The notes under the pieces were generated by a model. That model did no database searches, was not told the origin of the DNA, and saw only the letters and a list, made by a program, of their open reading frames with translations. Positions 1-8,524 of a stretch of DNA of 64,000 nucleotides are shown here, in pieces. The stretch's first letter is position 1; each line of letters begins with the position of its first letter. Source of the stretch: Thermomonas paludicola (GTDB taxonomy: Bacteria; Pseudomonadota; Gammaproteobacteria; Xanthomonadales; Xanthomonadaceae); NCBI RefSeq assembly GCF_024498955.1, contig NZ_CP093311.1, forward strand, positions 1,054,001 to 1,118,000, in the 5' to 3' direction. Position numbers and translations under genes: made by a program.

Positions 1-1238
1 CGGATATCGATGCCGTCCAGCGCGATGTGGCCGGTTTGCGGGTCATGGAAGCGCAGCAGCATGGAAAACACGGTGCTCTTGCCGGCGCCCGATGGGCCCA
101 CCAGGGCCACGGTTTCACCCGGCCGCACGTGCAGGCTGAAGCCTTCCAGCGCGGGAGCGTCGGGACGCTGCGGGTAATGGAAGCTGACGTTGTCGAACAC
201 GATCTCCCCGCGCACCGGCATCGACAAGGCCGCGGGCTGCGCGGGCGCGGTGATGGCAGGATGTTCTTGCAGCAGCTCGTGGATGCGGCCCATGCCGCCG
301 GCGGCCTTCTGCAGCTCGTTCCAGACCTCCGCCAGTGCACCCACCGAGCCGCCACCGATCAGCGCATACATCACGAACTGACCCAGCGCACCGGCGCTCA
401 GGCGGCCCCCGATGACGTCGTGCGCGCCCGACCACAGCACCAGGATCACCGCGCCGAAGATCAGGCTGATGGCCACGGCGGTGACGATGGCCTGCGCGCC
501 GATGCGCTTGCGCGCAGTGCCCACGGCACTGTCCATCGCCTTGGCATAGCGCGTGCCTTCCCATGCTTCGCGCGAGTGCGCCTGCACCGTGCGAACCGCG
601 CCGAGTGACTCGGTGGCCAGCGCGTTGGCGTCGGCAATGCGGTCCTGGCTGGCGCGCGAGACTTTCTGGATGCGCCGCGCGCCGATGATGATGGGGGCCA
701 CCGCCAGCGGGATTCCCAGCAGTGCCCAGGCAGCCAGCTTGGGACTGGTGACGAACAGCATCACCATCGAGCCGATGACGGTCACGCTGCTGCGCAGGGC
801 CACCGACATGCTGGAGGCGATGACGCTGCGCAACAGCTCGGCGTCGGCGGTCAGGCGCGAGACCAGTTCGCCGCTGCGGTTGCGGTCATAGAAGCCGGCG
901 TCCAGTTCCAGCAAGTGGGCGTACAGCTGGGTGCGCAAGTCGGCCACCACGCGCTCGCCGAGCAGGGTGACGAAGAAGTAGCGGGCGGCAGTGGCCAGCG
1001 CCAGCGCCAGGATGACCGCCAGTACGAACGCGAAGGTCCGGTCGATATTGGCGCCGCTGCTGAAGCCGTGGTCGATCATCTGCCGGAAAGCCACTGGCAG
1101 GCTGAGGGTGGCCGTGGACGAGCAGGCCAATGCGACCAGCCAGGCGCCGAACAGGCCTGAATGCAGGCGGATGAACGGCCACAAGGCACGCAGGGAACCG
1201 ATGGGCGCCTTGGCCGGCGCCGGGGTGGGGGAATTCAT
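1..1238 (-). CDS. ABC exporter, fused permease and ATPase (MsbA-like), 3' end outside window
   Basis: The visible 412 residues contain an exporter-type transmembrane domain with several hydrophobic segments (about residues 20-290). They then enter a nucleotide-binding domain with an intact Walker A, GPSGAGKST, about 30 residues before the window edge. This is the half-transporter layout of MsbA and related lipid or drug exporters, which dimerise in the inner membrane and use ATP to flip substrates outward. The start ATG at 1238 gives the N-terminus MNSPTPAPAK. The Walker B and signature motifs lie beyond base 1. The substrate cannot be told from the sequence; lipid A core export is one possibility. 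The adjacent anti-sigma gene begins only 21 bp away on the same strand, so the two may be cotranscribed. Confidence 0.85.
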   Translation of the reverse strand, partial: MNSPTPAPAKAPIGSLRALWPFIRLHSGLFGAWLVALACSSTATLSLPVAFRQMIDHGFSSGANIDRTFAFVLAVILALALATAARYFFVTLLGERVVADLRTQLYAHLLELDAGFYDRNRSGELVSRLTADAELLRSVIASSMSVALRSSVTVIGSMVMLFVTSPKLAAWALLGIPLAVAPIIIGARRIQKVSRASQDRIADANALATESLGAVRTVQAHSREAWEGTRYAKAMDSAVGTARKRIGAQAIVTAVAISLIFGAVILVLWSGAHDVIGGRLSAGALGQFVMYALIGGGSVGALAEVWNELQKAAGGMGRIHELLQEHPAITAPAQPAALSMPVRGEIVFDNVSFHYPQRPDAPALEGFSLHVRPGETVALVGPSGAGKSTVFSMLLRFHDPQTGHIALDGIDI

Positions 1239-1259
1239 GCGCGCAGTTTAACGCCCGGC

Positions 1260-2168
1260 TCAGTGCGATGCCGGTTTTGCGGCGGCGGGGTCCAGCATGC
1301 GCAGCGCGTCCGGCAGTGTCGCGTCCGGGTGGCGGCGGCGGAACTCGACCAGGCTGGCGCGCGCTTCTTCGGTTTTGCCCTGTTGCAGCAGTTCGCTGAT
1401 TCGCTGCAGCCAAGCGTTGCGCGCGGCGGGGCTGTCCATCGTGGCGGGAGGGATGTCCTCGGCCGGGGCATCGCTGGCGGCGTCTTGCGCCTGCTTCGCC
1501 ATCGCTTCGACGGGGCGTGCCTTGGCGGGTGCAGCCGCTTCCGCGGCTGTGCGTGCCAGTGCCGCGGGGGGCGGGGCAGCGGAGGCGGCGGGAAACGCCT
1601 CCGGCGCGGGCGGCGGTGGCGGTGCAAGTGGCGATGGCGGAAGTGGCGCGCCACTTGCCGCAGCTGCGGGTGGCGACGCGTTGTCTGACGCGGTGGCCGC
1701 CTGCATCGGCGCGGGCATGGGCACGCTGCGCGGCTGCTCCAGCATCACCGCGGGTGCGTCCGATGCTCCCGGTACCGGCGGCGCGGCCGGCGCTGGCTGG
1801 ACGGGTTTTGCCACGCGCAGGGCGGGCGCTGGCACGGCGCTGACCGCCGGTGCGGGCGCGATGGCTGCTGGCGGGCGGACGTTGTCCATTGCCGGCTCGG
1901 CAGGGGCGTGCTGGATCGGCCGGGTCTCCAGCGGCTGCAGTTGCCATGCCAACCCCAGTGCCAGGCCCAGCGAAGCGGTCAGCGTCAGCGGCACGACCCA
2001 GCTGCGCCGGCGTCGCGCAGTGACAGGCGCGCTGGCAGCGGCGTGCGCGGCGGCAAGGATGCGCGCATCAAGCGCGGGCGCCGGAGCGTCGCGGCCGCGC
2101 AGGCGCGGCAGTTGCGCGGCCAGTGCGCGCTCTTCGGCATCCAGAGGCTCGGGTGGAAAACGGTTCAC
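1260..2168 (-). CDS. probable membrane anti-sigma factor
   Basis: This 302-residue protein is encoded directly after an ECF sigma gene. Its GTG start overlaps the sigma stop in a GTGA tetranucleotide, which fixes the start and implies translational coupling. A short cytoplasmic N-terminus (about 75 residues with Arg/Ala-rich stretches) is followed by one transmembrane segment (WVVPLTLTASLGLALGLAWQ). A long Pro/Ala-rich, low-complexity section follows, and then a compact C-terminal region (NAWLQRISELLQQGKTEEAR...) that looks helical. The gene pair and single-span topology suggest an anti-sigma factor holding the sigma factor at the membrane. No zinc-binding HxxxCxxC motif is seen, so the assignment rests mainly on context. 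Confidence 0.6.
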   Translation of the reverse strand: MNRFPPEPLDAEERALAAQLPRLRGRDAPAPALDARILAAAHAAASAPVTARRRRSWVVPLTLTASLGLALGLAWQLQPLETRPIQHAPAEPAMDNVRPPAAIAPAPAVSAVPAPALRVAKPVQPAPAAPPVPGASDAPAVMLEQPRSVPMPAPMQAATASDNASPPAAAASGAPLPPSPLAPPPPPAPEAFPAASAAPPPAALARTAAEAAAPAKARPVEAMAKQAQDAASDAPAEDIPPATMDSPAARNAWLQRISELLQQGKTEEARASLVEFRRRHPDATLPDALRMLDPAAAKPASH

Positions 2169-2725
2169 GGCGACAGCCTCGCACGCAGCTTGTCCATCGC
2201 ATAGCGCAGGCGCGACTTCACGGTTTCCCGGCCGACGCCGGTCACCTCGCCGATCTCCTCCAGGGTGAGCTCCTGTTCCAGCCGCAGCAGCAGCACGTCG
2301 CGCTGTTCCTGCGGCAGCCCGTCCAACGCCAACTGCAACTGGCGGCGGCATTCGAATTCCGACAGCGCGCGCTCGGGGGTGCTGGCATCGGCCAGCCGCG
2401 CCAGTCGTTCATCGGCATCGGCGGGCGCGGGCGGGCGGTATTTGAGGCTGCGCCAGTGATCGCCCAGTCGATGGTGGGCGATGGTGTACAGCCAGGTGGC
2501 GAAACCGGCACCCCCGGCTTTTTCCGGCACGGACCAGCCGGCACGGGCGGCGATGACCCGCTGCCACACGTCCTGGAACAGTTCGTCGGCCAGAGCATTG
2601 TCGCGGAGTTGGCGCAGCAGGTAACGATACAGCTTCAGCCGATGGCGGCCATACAACTGCTCGAACGCGCCCGCATCGCCGGCTGTCCAGGCAATCATCA
2701 GGGTCTCGTCGCTGTCGTCTGGCAT
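2165..2725 (-). CDS. ECF-family RNA polymerase sigma factor
   Basis: The 186-residue product has the two-domain ECF layout. Region 2 (about residues 20-65, AFEQLYGRHRLKLYRYLLRQ and then DELFQDVWQRV) binds core polymerase and the -10 element. Region 4 (about 130-182, ALDGLPQEQRDVLLLRLEQE and then a helix-turn-helix ending VKSRLRYAMDKLR) reads the -35 element. The start ATG at 2725 (MPDDSDE) gives the normal family length; the frame stays open about 100 codons further upstream, but that part has no domain. The downstream gene overlaps by 4 bp and is the likely anti-sigma factor. The target genes are unknown. Confidence 0.9.
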   Translation of the reverse strand: MPDDSDETLMIAWTAGDAGAFEQLYGRHRLKLYRYLLRQLRDNALADELFQDVWQRVIAARAGWSVPEKAGGAGFATWLYTIAHHRLGDHWRSLKYRPPAPADADERLARLADASTPERALSEFECRRQLQLALDGLPQEQRDVLLLRLEQELTLEEIGEVTGVGRETVKSRLRYAMDKLRARLSP

Positions 2726-2913
2726 CTCCACCGGCAGCAGCCTACGGGTTGCGGCAGCGGGCGTGAAGGGGCGCGAGCGGGGCAAGGGTGCGTGGCATGC
2801 ATGGCGCATGCAGGGGTCAACGCGTGTCAGGGTGGAGCGGGGTTGGCGAATCGCAGCGACATGCACCACGCCGGCGTGGCATCCGGTCGCCGTTGCAGGC
2901 AATATGGGGAAAG

Positions 2914-5763
2914 ATGAACGCTTCCTTGACAGATCACCCGTCCTCGTTGCCGGAGAGTGCCAGGCAACGGCGCGGGACGGCGTTTGCGGGCATTGCAGAG
3001 CGACTTGCCGGCATGTTGCGAGCCGGCACAAGGGTGCGGGTGGGCTGGCAGCATTCGGCGCTGGGGCAGGGCAGCGATGTCACTGCCTGCGGGGCGCCGC
3101 AGGACGAACCGTTGCGGCAAGCGTGGATCGGGCCGGAAGGGGTTGCCTTGCAGGTGGCGGCGAGTCCCGCTCCTGAGTGGCCCGAGGCGCAATGCGCTGG
3201 CTGGCTGGCCACGGCACGGCGATTGCTGGAACAGGCCGCGCAGCTTGAATTTGCGGTGGCCCGGATCGATTCACTGCAGCGGTCCGAGCTGCTGCGGCAG
3301 GCGCTGTACGAAATCGCCGACCTTGCCGGCAGCAGCCTGGAACTTCCGGTGTTGCTGCGCCGGGTGCATTCGATCGTCGGCGAGCTGATGTATGCCGAGA
3401 ATTTCTACATCGTGATGTTCGATGACCATCGGCAAACGATGCGCTTCCTGTATTTCGTCGATCAGCTGGACCCCTGGATCAACGACCCGGAACAGGAGAT
3501 GCCGATCGCCGAGGAAGGCAACACGCTGACCACCCACTTGCTGTTGAGCGGCGAGACGCTGCGCGGGCCCTCGTCGGAATTGCGCAAGCAGTTCGGAATC
3601 AGCCAGGACGACAACAACGGGCCGGACAGCGCGGACTGGCTGGGCGTGCCGATGAGCCGCGACGAGCGCGTGGCGGGTGCGCTGGTGGTGCAGAACTACC
3701 GGCAGCCGAATGCCTATTCCGAAGACGACCGCATCCTGCTGGCGTTTGTCGCCCAGCATGTGTTGACCGCGTTGGAGCGCCGCGAGGCGCGCAAGCAGCT
3801 TGAATCGAGGGTGACCGAGCGCACGGCCGAGTTGCAGCGCGCCAACGAGGAACTGCAGTCCGAGGTGTTCGAACGGCAGCGCGTGCAGGAAATCCAGCGC
3901 GCCCTGTTCCGCATCGCCGAGCTGTCGTTGACCAGCGAAAGCCTGGGCCATTTCTACGCCGAGATCCACGACACCGTCAGCGAGCTGCTGTACGCGCGCA
4001 ACTTCTACATCGCCATGTTGTCCGACGATGGCAGCATGCTCGAGTTCCCGTATTCGGTGGACGAACGCGACCTCGAGCGCCAGCCGCGGAAGCCGGCCGA
4101 CGGGCTGACCGAATACGTGTTGCGAACCGGCAAGGCGCTGCTGGCCGACCAGGAGTGCATCGCCCGGTTGCGGGCCGAGGGCAAGGTGCGCACCCATGGC
4201 AGCATGGCGTACTGCTGGCTGGGCGTGCCGCTGCTGCGTGAAGACAAGGTGGTCGGCGTGATCGCGGTGCAGAGCTACGCGACCGACGTGGTATTCAACA
4301 GCCGCGATCAGGATCTGCTGACCTTCGTGGCCTTCCATATCGGCAGCAGCCTGGCGCGCAAACAAGCGCAGGACAGGCTGGTGCTGGCGCATTCCAGCCT
4401 GGAGCAGCGGGTCAGCGAGCGTACCCGCGAGCTGGCCGAGGCCAATGCCGAGCTGGTCGAGCAGATCGGCGAGCGCATGCGCGCCGAGCGCAAGCTGATC
4501 CACCAGACCCGGCACGATGCGCTGACCGGGCTGCCCAATCGGTTGCAACTGCTGGAGCGGCTGGCGCGCGCCATCGCCGCGGCGAAGGATGATCCGCACA
4601 CCTGCTTTGCAGTGCTGTTCATGGACCTGGACCGCTTCAAGCTGGTCAATGACAGCGTGGGCCATGCGGTGGGCGATGAGTTGTTGATCGAGGCCGGCCG
4701 GCGCATCGTGGACAGCGTGCGCGGCGGTGACGTGGTATCGCGCCTGGGGGGCGATGAATTCGCGATTTTCGCTGAAGGGCTGGACGGGCCAGGCATGGCC
4801 GAAGAGCTTGGCAGGCGCATCCTGGCGTCGCTGTCGATGCCGGTCTGGGTGGCCGGCCGCGAGCTGTTCCCCAGCGCCAGTATCGGGATCGCGCTGTGGG
4901 ATTCACGCTATCGCAGCGGCGAGGAAATGCTGCGCGATGCGGATGCCGCCATGTATCGCGCCAAGAGCGACGGGCGCGACCGCTGCGCGATGTTCGACGA
5001 GCAGATGCACCTCGAGGCCATGCGCAGCCTGGACATGGAAATCGATTTGCGCCGGGCGATCCAGTCCGAGCGCTTCGTTCCCTATTACCAGCCCATCGTG
5101 CGCCTGGAGTCCGGCGAGGCGGTGGGGCACGAGGCGCTGCTGCGCTGGCGACACGAGCAGCTTGGACTGCTGGTGCCGGGCGAGTTCCTGGACGTGGGCG
5201 AAGACAGCGGGTTGATCGAGCAGATCGACTGGCTGATGTTCGCGAAGGTCATCGACGACATGGCTCGCCGCGTGATGCCCGGCTATGTGGCGATCAACGT
5301 TTCGCCGCGTCATTTCCGCATGCAGGATTTCGCCACCCGGCTGCTGGCCATGCTGGACGACGCCGGCGTGGAGCCGTCGCGGCTGCGCGTGGAAATCACC
5401 GAGGTTGCGCTGCTGGATGATGCGCCACGCACGCTGGACATCTTGGCCCAACTGCGTCGCCATGGCGTGCTGGCGCAGTTGGATGATTTCGGGACCGGCT
5501 ACTCGGCGTTGTCCTATCTGCACCGCTTCCCGATCGCCAGCCTGAAGATCGACCGCAGTTTCGTGGCGGGATTGGATGCCAATGGCTGCACCGAGAGCGT
5601 GGCGGTGGTGCGCGCAATCGTGGCGCTGGCGGTCAGCCTGGGAATCGAGCTGATCGCGGAAGGCGTGGAAACCCGCCACCAGCGCGAGCGCCTGGCCGAG
5701 CTGGGCTGCGAATACGCGCAGGGGTTCCTGTTCAGCCCGCCGGTGCCATTGCCAGGCGGCTGA
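2914..5763 (+). CDS. GAF-GAF-GGDEF-EAL cyclic-di-GMP signalling protein
   Basis: This is a 949-residue cytoplasmic protein. Two GAF-type sensor domains (about residues 124-290 and 325-487) are each followed by a coiled-coil linker containing R-x-T-x-E-L repeats. The GGDEF domain has an intact signature at 612-616 (RLGGDEF) and an upstream RxxD (RGGD) product-inhibition site. The EAL domain starts with E740-A-L and keeps DDFGTGYS and the late E-G-V-E motif. Both the cyclase and the phosphodiesterase halves therefore look catalytically competent. ATG 2914 is chosen because GGGGAAAG precedes it; the frame extends 42 codons upstream through sequence with no domain. The gene converges on xseA with only 2 bp between the stops. 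Confidence 0.92.
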   Translation: MNASLTDHPSSLPESARQRRGTAFAGIAERLAGMLRAGTRVRVGWQHSALGQGSDVTACGAPQDEPLRQAWIGPEGVALQVAASPAPEWPEAQCAGWLATARRLLEQAAQLEFAVARIDSLQRSELLRQALYEIADLAGSSLELPVLLRRVHSIVGELMYAENFYIVMFDDHRQTMRFLYFVDQLDPWINDPEQEMPIAEEGNTLTTHLLLSGETLRGPSSELRKQFGISQDDNNGPDSADWLGVPMSRDERVAGALVVQNYRQPNAYSEDDRILLAFVAQHVLTALERREARKQLESRVTERTAELQRANEELQSEVFERQRVQEIQRALFRIAELSLTSESLGHFYAEIHDTVSELLYARNFYIAMLSDDGSMLEFPYSVDERDLERQPRKPADGLTEYVLRTGKALLADQECIARLRAEGKVRTHGSMAYCWLGVPLLREDKVVGVIAVQSYATDVVFNSRDQDLLTFVAFHIGSSLARKQAQDRLVLAHSSLEQRVSERTRELAEANAELVEQIGERMRAERKLIHQTRHDALTGLPNRLQLLERLARAIAAAKDDPHTCFAVLFMDLDRFKLVNDSVGHAVGDELLIEAGRRIVDSVRGGDVVSRLGGDEFAIFAEGLDGPGMAEELGRRILASLSMPVWVAGRELFPSASIGIALWDSRYRSGEEMLRDADAAMYRAKSDGRDRCAMFDEQMHLEAMRSLDMEIDLRRAIQSERFVPYYQPIVRLESGEAVGHEALLRWRHEQLGLLVPGEFLDVGEDSGLIEQIDWLMFAKVIDDMARRVMPGYVAINVSPRHFRMQDFATRLLAMLDDAGVEPSRLRVEITEVALLDDAPRTLDILAQLRRHGVLAQLDDFGTGYSALSYLHRFPIASLKIDRSFVAGLDANGCTESVAVVRAIVALAVSLGIELIAEGVETRHQRERLAELGCEYAQGFLFSPPVPLPGG

Positions 5764-5765
5764 GG

Positions 5766-7109
5766 CTACTCGCTGGCGCGGGGTTCAAGCACGCGCAGCT
5801 GCAGTTCACCATCCCGAAGCCGGGCGCGAACGGCATCTCCGGGGGCAACATCGTCGACGCTGCGGACCACGCGCCCGTCGTCCTGCTGCAGGATGGCGTA
5901 GCCACGCGCCACGGTCGCCAGTGGACTGATGGCATGCAGTGAGCGCGCCAGCCCGCGCAGGTGCTGCGCGTCGCGCTGCAAGCGCTGCGCCATCAAGATC
6001 TGCGGGCGGTTTTCCAGCGCCAACAAGCGTTCGCGCTGGCGCTGCAGGCGTTGTCGCGGATGATGGGCGCGCAGGGTTGCATCGGCATGGCGCAGGACTC
6101 CGCGAGCCCGCTCCAAGCACTGCTGCATGACGTGATCCAGGCGCAGCCGGGCCTGCGCGGCGCGCTGCGCGAGCATCGCCAGCCGGGCCTGCGGGCGCAG
6201 TGCGTGCAGGCGCAGGAAACTGCGATCCAGATGCTGCATGCGTTGGCGCAGTGCATTGGCCTGCAGCGACAGCAGTTGCCGCTGCAGCCCGGCAAGGCGT
6301 GCGGACAGGGCGGCGGCATCCGGCACCAGCAGTTCGGCGGCCGCCGAGGGGGTGGGCGCGCGCAGGTCGGCGGCGAAATCGGACAGCGAGAAATCGGTTT
6401 CGTGGCCGATGGCAGACACGACCGGCGTGGTGCTGGCGGCGATGGCCCTTGCCAGCGCCTCGTCATTGAACGCCCACAGGTCTTCCAACGAGCCGCCGCC
6501 GCGCGCCAGCAGGATGGCATCGTAGCGACCGCAGGCATCAGCGCGTTGCAGCATGGCCTTGATCTGCGCCGCAGCGCCTTCGCCTTGTACGGGCACCGGC
6601 AGCAATTCCACCTCGAGCAGCGGGAAACGGCGGCGCAACACGCTGGTGATGTCGCGGATCACCGCGCCCGAGGGCGACGTCAGCACCGCCAGCCGGCGCA
6701 CGAAGCCGGGCAGGGCGCGCTTGCGCCCGGCATCGAACAAGCCCTCCTTGGCCAGTCTTGCCTTCAATGCCTCAAGGGCCTGGCGCAGGGCGCCTTCGCC
6801 GGCCTCCTCCATGGTGTCCAGCACCAGCTGGTAATCGCCACGGGCTTCGTACAGGGTCAGCCGACCGCGCGCCTGCACCCGCAGCCCCTCGCGTGGCGCG
6901 AAACGCAGCCATTGGCTCTTTGGCTTGAACAGCGCGCAACGCACCTGCGCGCGTGCGTCCTTGAGGGTGAAATACAGATGCCCGGATGCCGGGCGCGACA
7001 GATTGCCGATCTCGCCTTCCACCAGCACCTGCGAAAACGTGCCTTCCAGCAGATCGCGGGCGAGCGTGTTCAGTTGGCTGGGAGTGAGCACGTGGTCAGA
7101 GGCGAACAT
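5766..7109 (-). CDS. xseA: exodeoxyribonuclease VII large subunit
   Basis: The 447-residue product starts [20 protein letters not shown]. An N-terminal OB-fold nucleic-acid-binding domain ([20 protein letters not shown]) is followed by the conserved exonuclease core with [23 protein letters not shown] and [15 protein letters not shown] long helical region and a C-terminal G-Y-A-I-L motif complete it. The enzyme degrades single-stranded DNA to oligonucleotides together with XseB, which is not in this window. Length matches the family. Alternative upstream starts in the same frame would overlap ispG on the other strand and add nothing recognisable. The gene is divergent from ispG, 88 bp apart. 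Confidence 0.97.
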   Translation of the reverse strand: MFASDHVLTPSQLNTLARDLLEGTFSQVLVEGEIGNLSRPASGHLYFTLKDARAQVRCALFKPKSQWLRFAPREGLRVQARGRLTLYEARGDYQLVLDTMEEAGEGALRQALEALKARLAKEGLFDAGRKRALPGFVRRLAVLTSPSGAVIRDITSVLRRRFPLLEVELLPVPVQGEGAAAQIKAMLQRADACGRYDAILLARGGGSLEDLWAFNDEALARAIAASTTPVVSAIGHETDFSLSDFAADLRAPTPSAAAELLVPDAAALSARLAGLQRQLLSLQANALRQRMQHLDRSFLRLHALRPQARLAMLAQRAAQARLRLDHVMQQCLERARGVLRHADATLRAHHPRQRLQRQRERLLALENRPQILMAQRLQRDAQHLRGLARSLHAISPLATVARGYAILQQDDGRVVRSVDDVAPGDAVRARLRDGELQLRVLEPRASE

Positions 7110-7197
7110 CCCCGCAGCATATCGCTGTGCGACGGCGGCGGCGATGGTTTGCATCGGGTTGCCGCAACGCGTGGCCGCACGGCAGTAAAATGCGCGA

Positions 7198-8469
7198 ATG
7201 AACCCAGCCCATCGCGACACTTCCCCGGTGCACACCCCGTTTGGCCCGCTTCCCCGGCGCATCACCCGCCAGGTCGAGATTGGCGGGGTGAAGGTGGGCG
7301 GCGGCGCACCGGTGGTGGTGCAGTCGATGACCAATACCGATACCGCCGACGTGGCGGGGACGGCCAGGCAGGTCGCCGAGCTGTGGCGCGCCGGATCCGA
7401 GCTGGTGCGGGTGACGGTGAACAATGCCGAATCCGCGGCGGCGGTGCCGCGCATCGTCGAGAAGCTGGCGATGATGGGCGTGAACGTGCCGATCATCGGT
7501 GACTTCCACTACAACGGGCATACCCTGCTGGGCAACGAGCCGGCGTGTGCCCAGGCGCTGGCCAAGTACCGGATCAATCCCGGCAACGTCGGCTTCGGCA
7601 AGAAGAAGGACACCCAGTTCGCGCAACTGATCGAGTTTGCGATCCAGTACGGCAAGCCGGTACGGATCGGTGCCAACTGGGGCTCGCTGGACCAGGCACT
7701 GGCGGTGCGGCTGATGGACGAAAACGCCCGGCGCGCCACGCCCTGGGATGCCGGCCGGGTGATGCGCGAGGCGCTGATCCTGTCGGCGCTGGAGTCGGCG
7801 CAGCGTGCGGTGGAGCTGGGCCTGCCGGCCGAGCGCATCCTGCTCAGCGCCAAGGTCAGCGGCGTGCAGGAGTTGGTCGCCGTGTATCGCGACCTGGCGC
7901 TGCGCAGCGATTTCGCCCTGCATCTCGGCCTCACCGAAGCCGGCATCGGCAGCAAGGGAATCGTGGCGTCCAGCGCGGCATTGGGCGTGCTGCTGCAGGA
8001 AGGCATTGGCGACACCATCCGCATTTCGCTGACGCCGGAGCCCGGCGCGTCGCGCACGCAGGAGGTGATCGTGGCGCAGGAGCTGCTGCAGACCATGGGC
8101 CTGCGCGCGTTCACGCCGATGGTCACCGCGTGTCCCGGCTGCGGCCGCACCACCTCGGAGTTTTTCCAGGAGCTGGCGAAGGTGGTGCAGGAGCACGTGC
8201 GCGCAAGGATGCCCCAGTGGAAGATCAGCCATCCCGGTGCCGAAAACATGACGCTGGCGGTGATGGGTTGCGTGGTCAACGGGCCCGGCGAATCGCGCCA
8301 CGCCAACATCGGCATCTCGCTGCCCGGCACCGGCGAAGCGCCCTCCGCGCCGGTGTTCGTGGATGGCGAGAAAACCGTGACCCTGCGCGGCGACAACATC
8401 GCGCACGACTTCATCGGCCTGATCGATGGGTACGTGGAAACGCATTACCGCGCTCGCGCCGGGGGATGA
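7198..8469 (+). CDS. ispG: 4-hydroxy-3-methylbut-2-enyl diphosphate synthase (GcpE)
   Basis: This 423-residue enzyme is the penultimate step of the MEP isoprenoid pathway. It reductively opens MEcPP to HMBPP using a [4Fe-4S] cluster. Visible hallmarks are the N-terminal V-V-V-Q-S-M-T-N-T motif, the TIM-barrel segment [10 protein letters not shown], and the three cluster cysteines C312, C315 (TACPGCGRT) and C358 ([10 protein letters not shown]). The start ATG at 7198 gives [10 protein letters not shown]. The gene is about 50 residues longer than the E. coli enzyme, as is usual in xanthomonads. Confidence 0.98.
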   Translation: MNPAHRDTSPVHTPFGPLPRRITRQVEIGGVKVGGGAPVVVQSMTNTDTADVAGTARQVAELWRAGSELVRVTVNNAESAAAVPRIVEKLAMMGVNVPIIGDFHYNGHTLLGNEPACAQALAKYRINPGNVGFGKKKDTQFAQLIEFAIQYGKPVRIGANWGSLDQALAVRLMDENARRATPWDAGRVMREALILSALESAQRAVELGLPAERILLSAKVSGVQELVAVYRDLALRSDFALHLGLTEAGIGSKGIVASSAALGVLLQEGIGDTIRISLTPEPGASRTQEVIVAQELLQTMGLRAFTPMVTACPGCGRTTSEFFQELAKVVQEHVRARMPQWKISHPGAENMTLAVMGCVVNGPGESRHANIGISLPGTGEAPSAPVFVDGEKTVTLRGDNIAHDFIGLIDGYVETHYRARAGG

Positions 8470-8524
8470 CCGCTGCCGGCTGCAGGACTCGTTAGACTGG
8501 GTGATGGACGCTTCGGGGGGAAGC

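Noticed and set aside
3271..4665. Long antisense frame inside the GGDEF-EAL gene
   Set aside because: It is His/Gln/Ala-rich low-information protein typical of antisense shadows in GC-rich DNA; the plus-strand frame has intact GAF and GGDEF domains.
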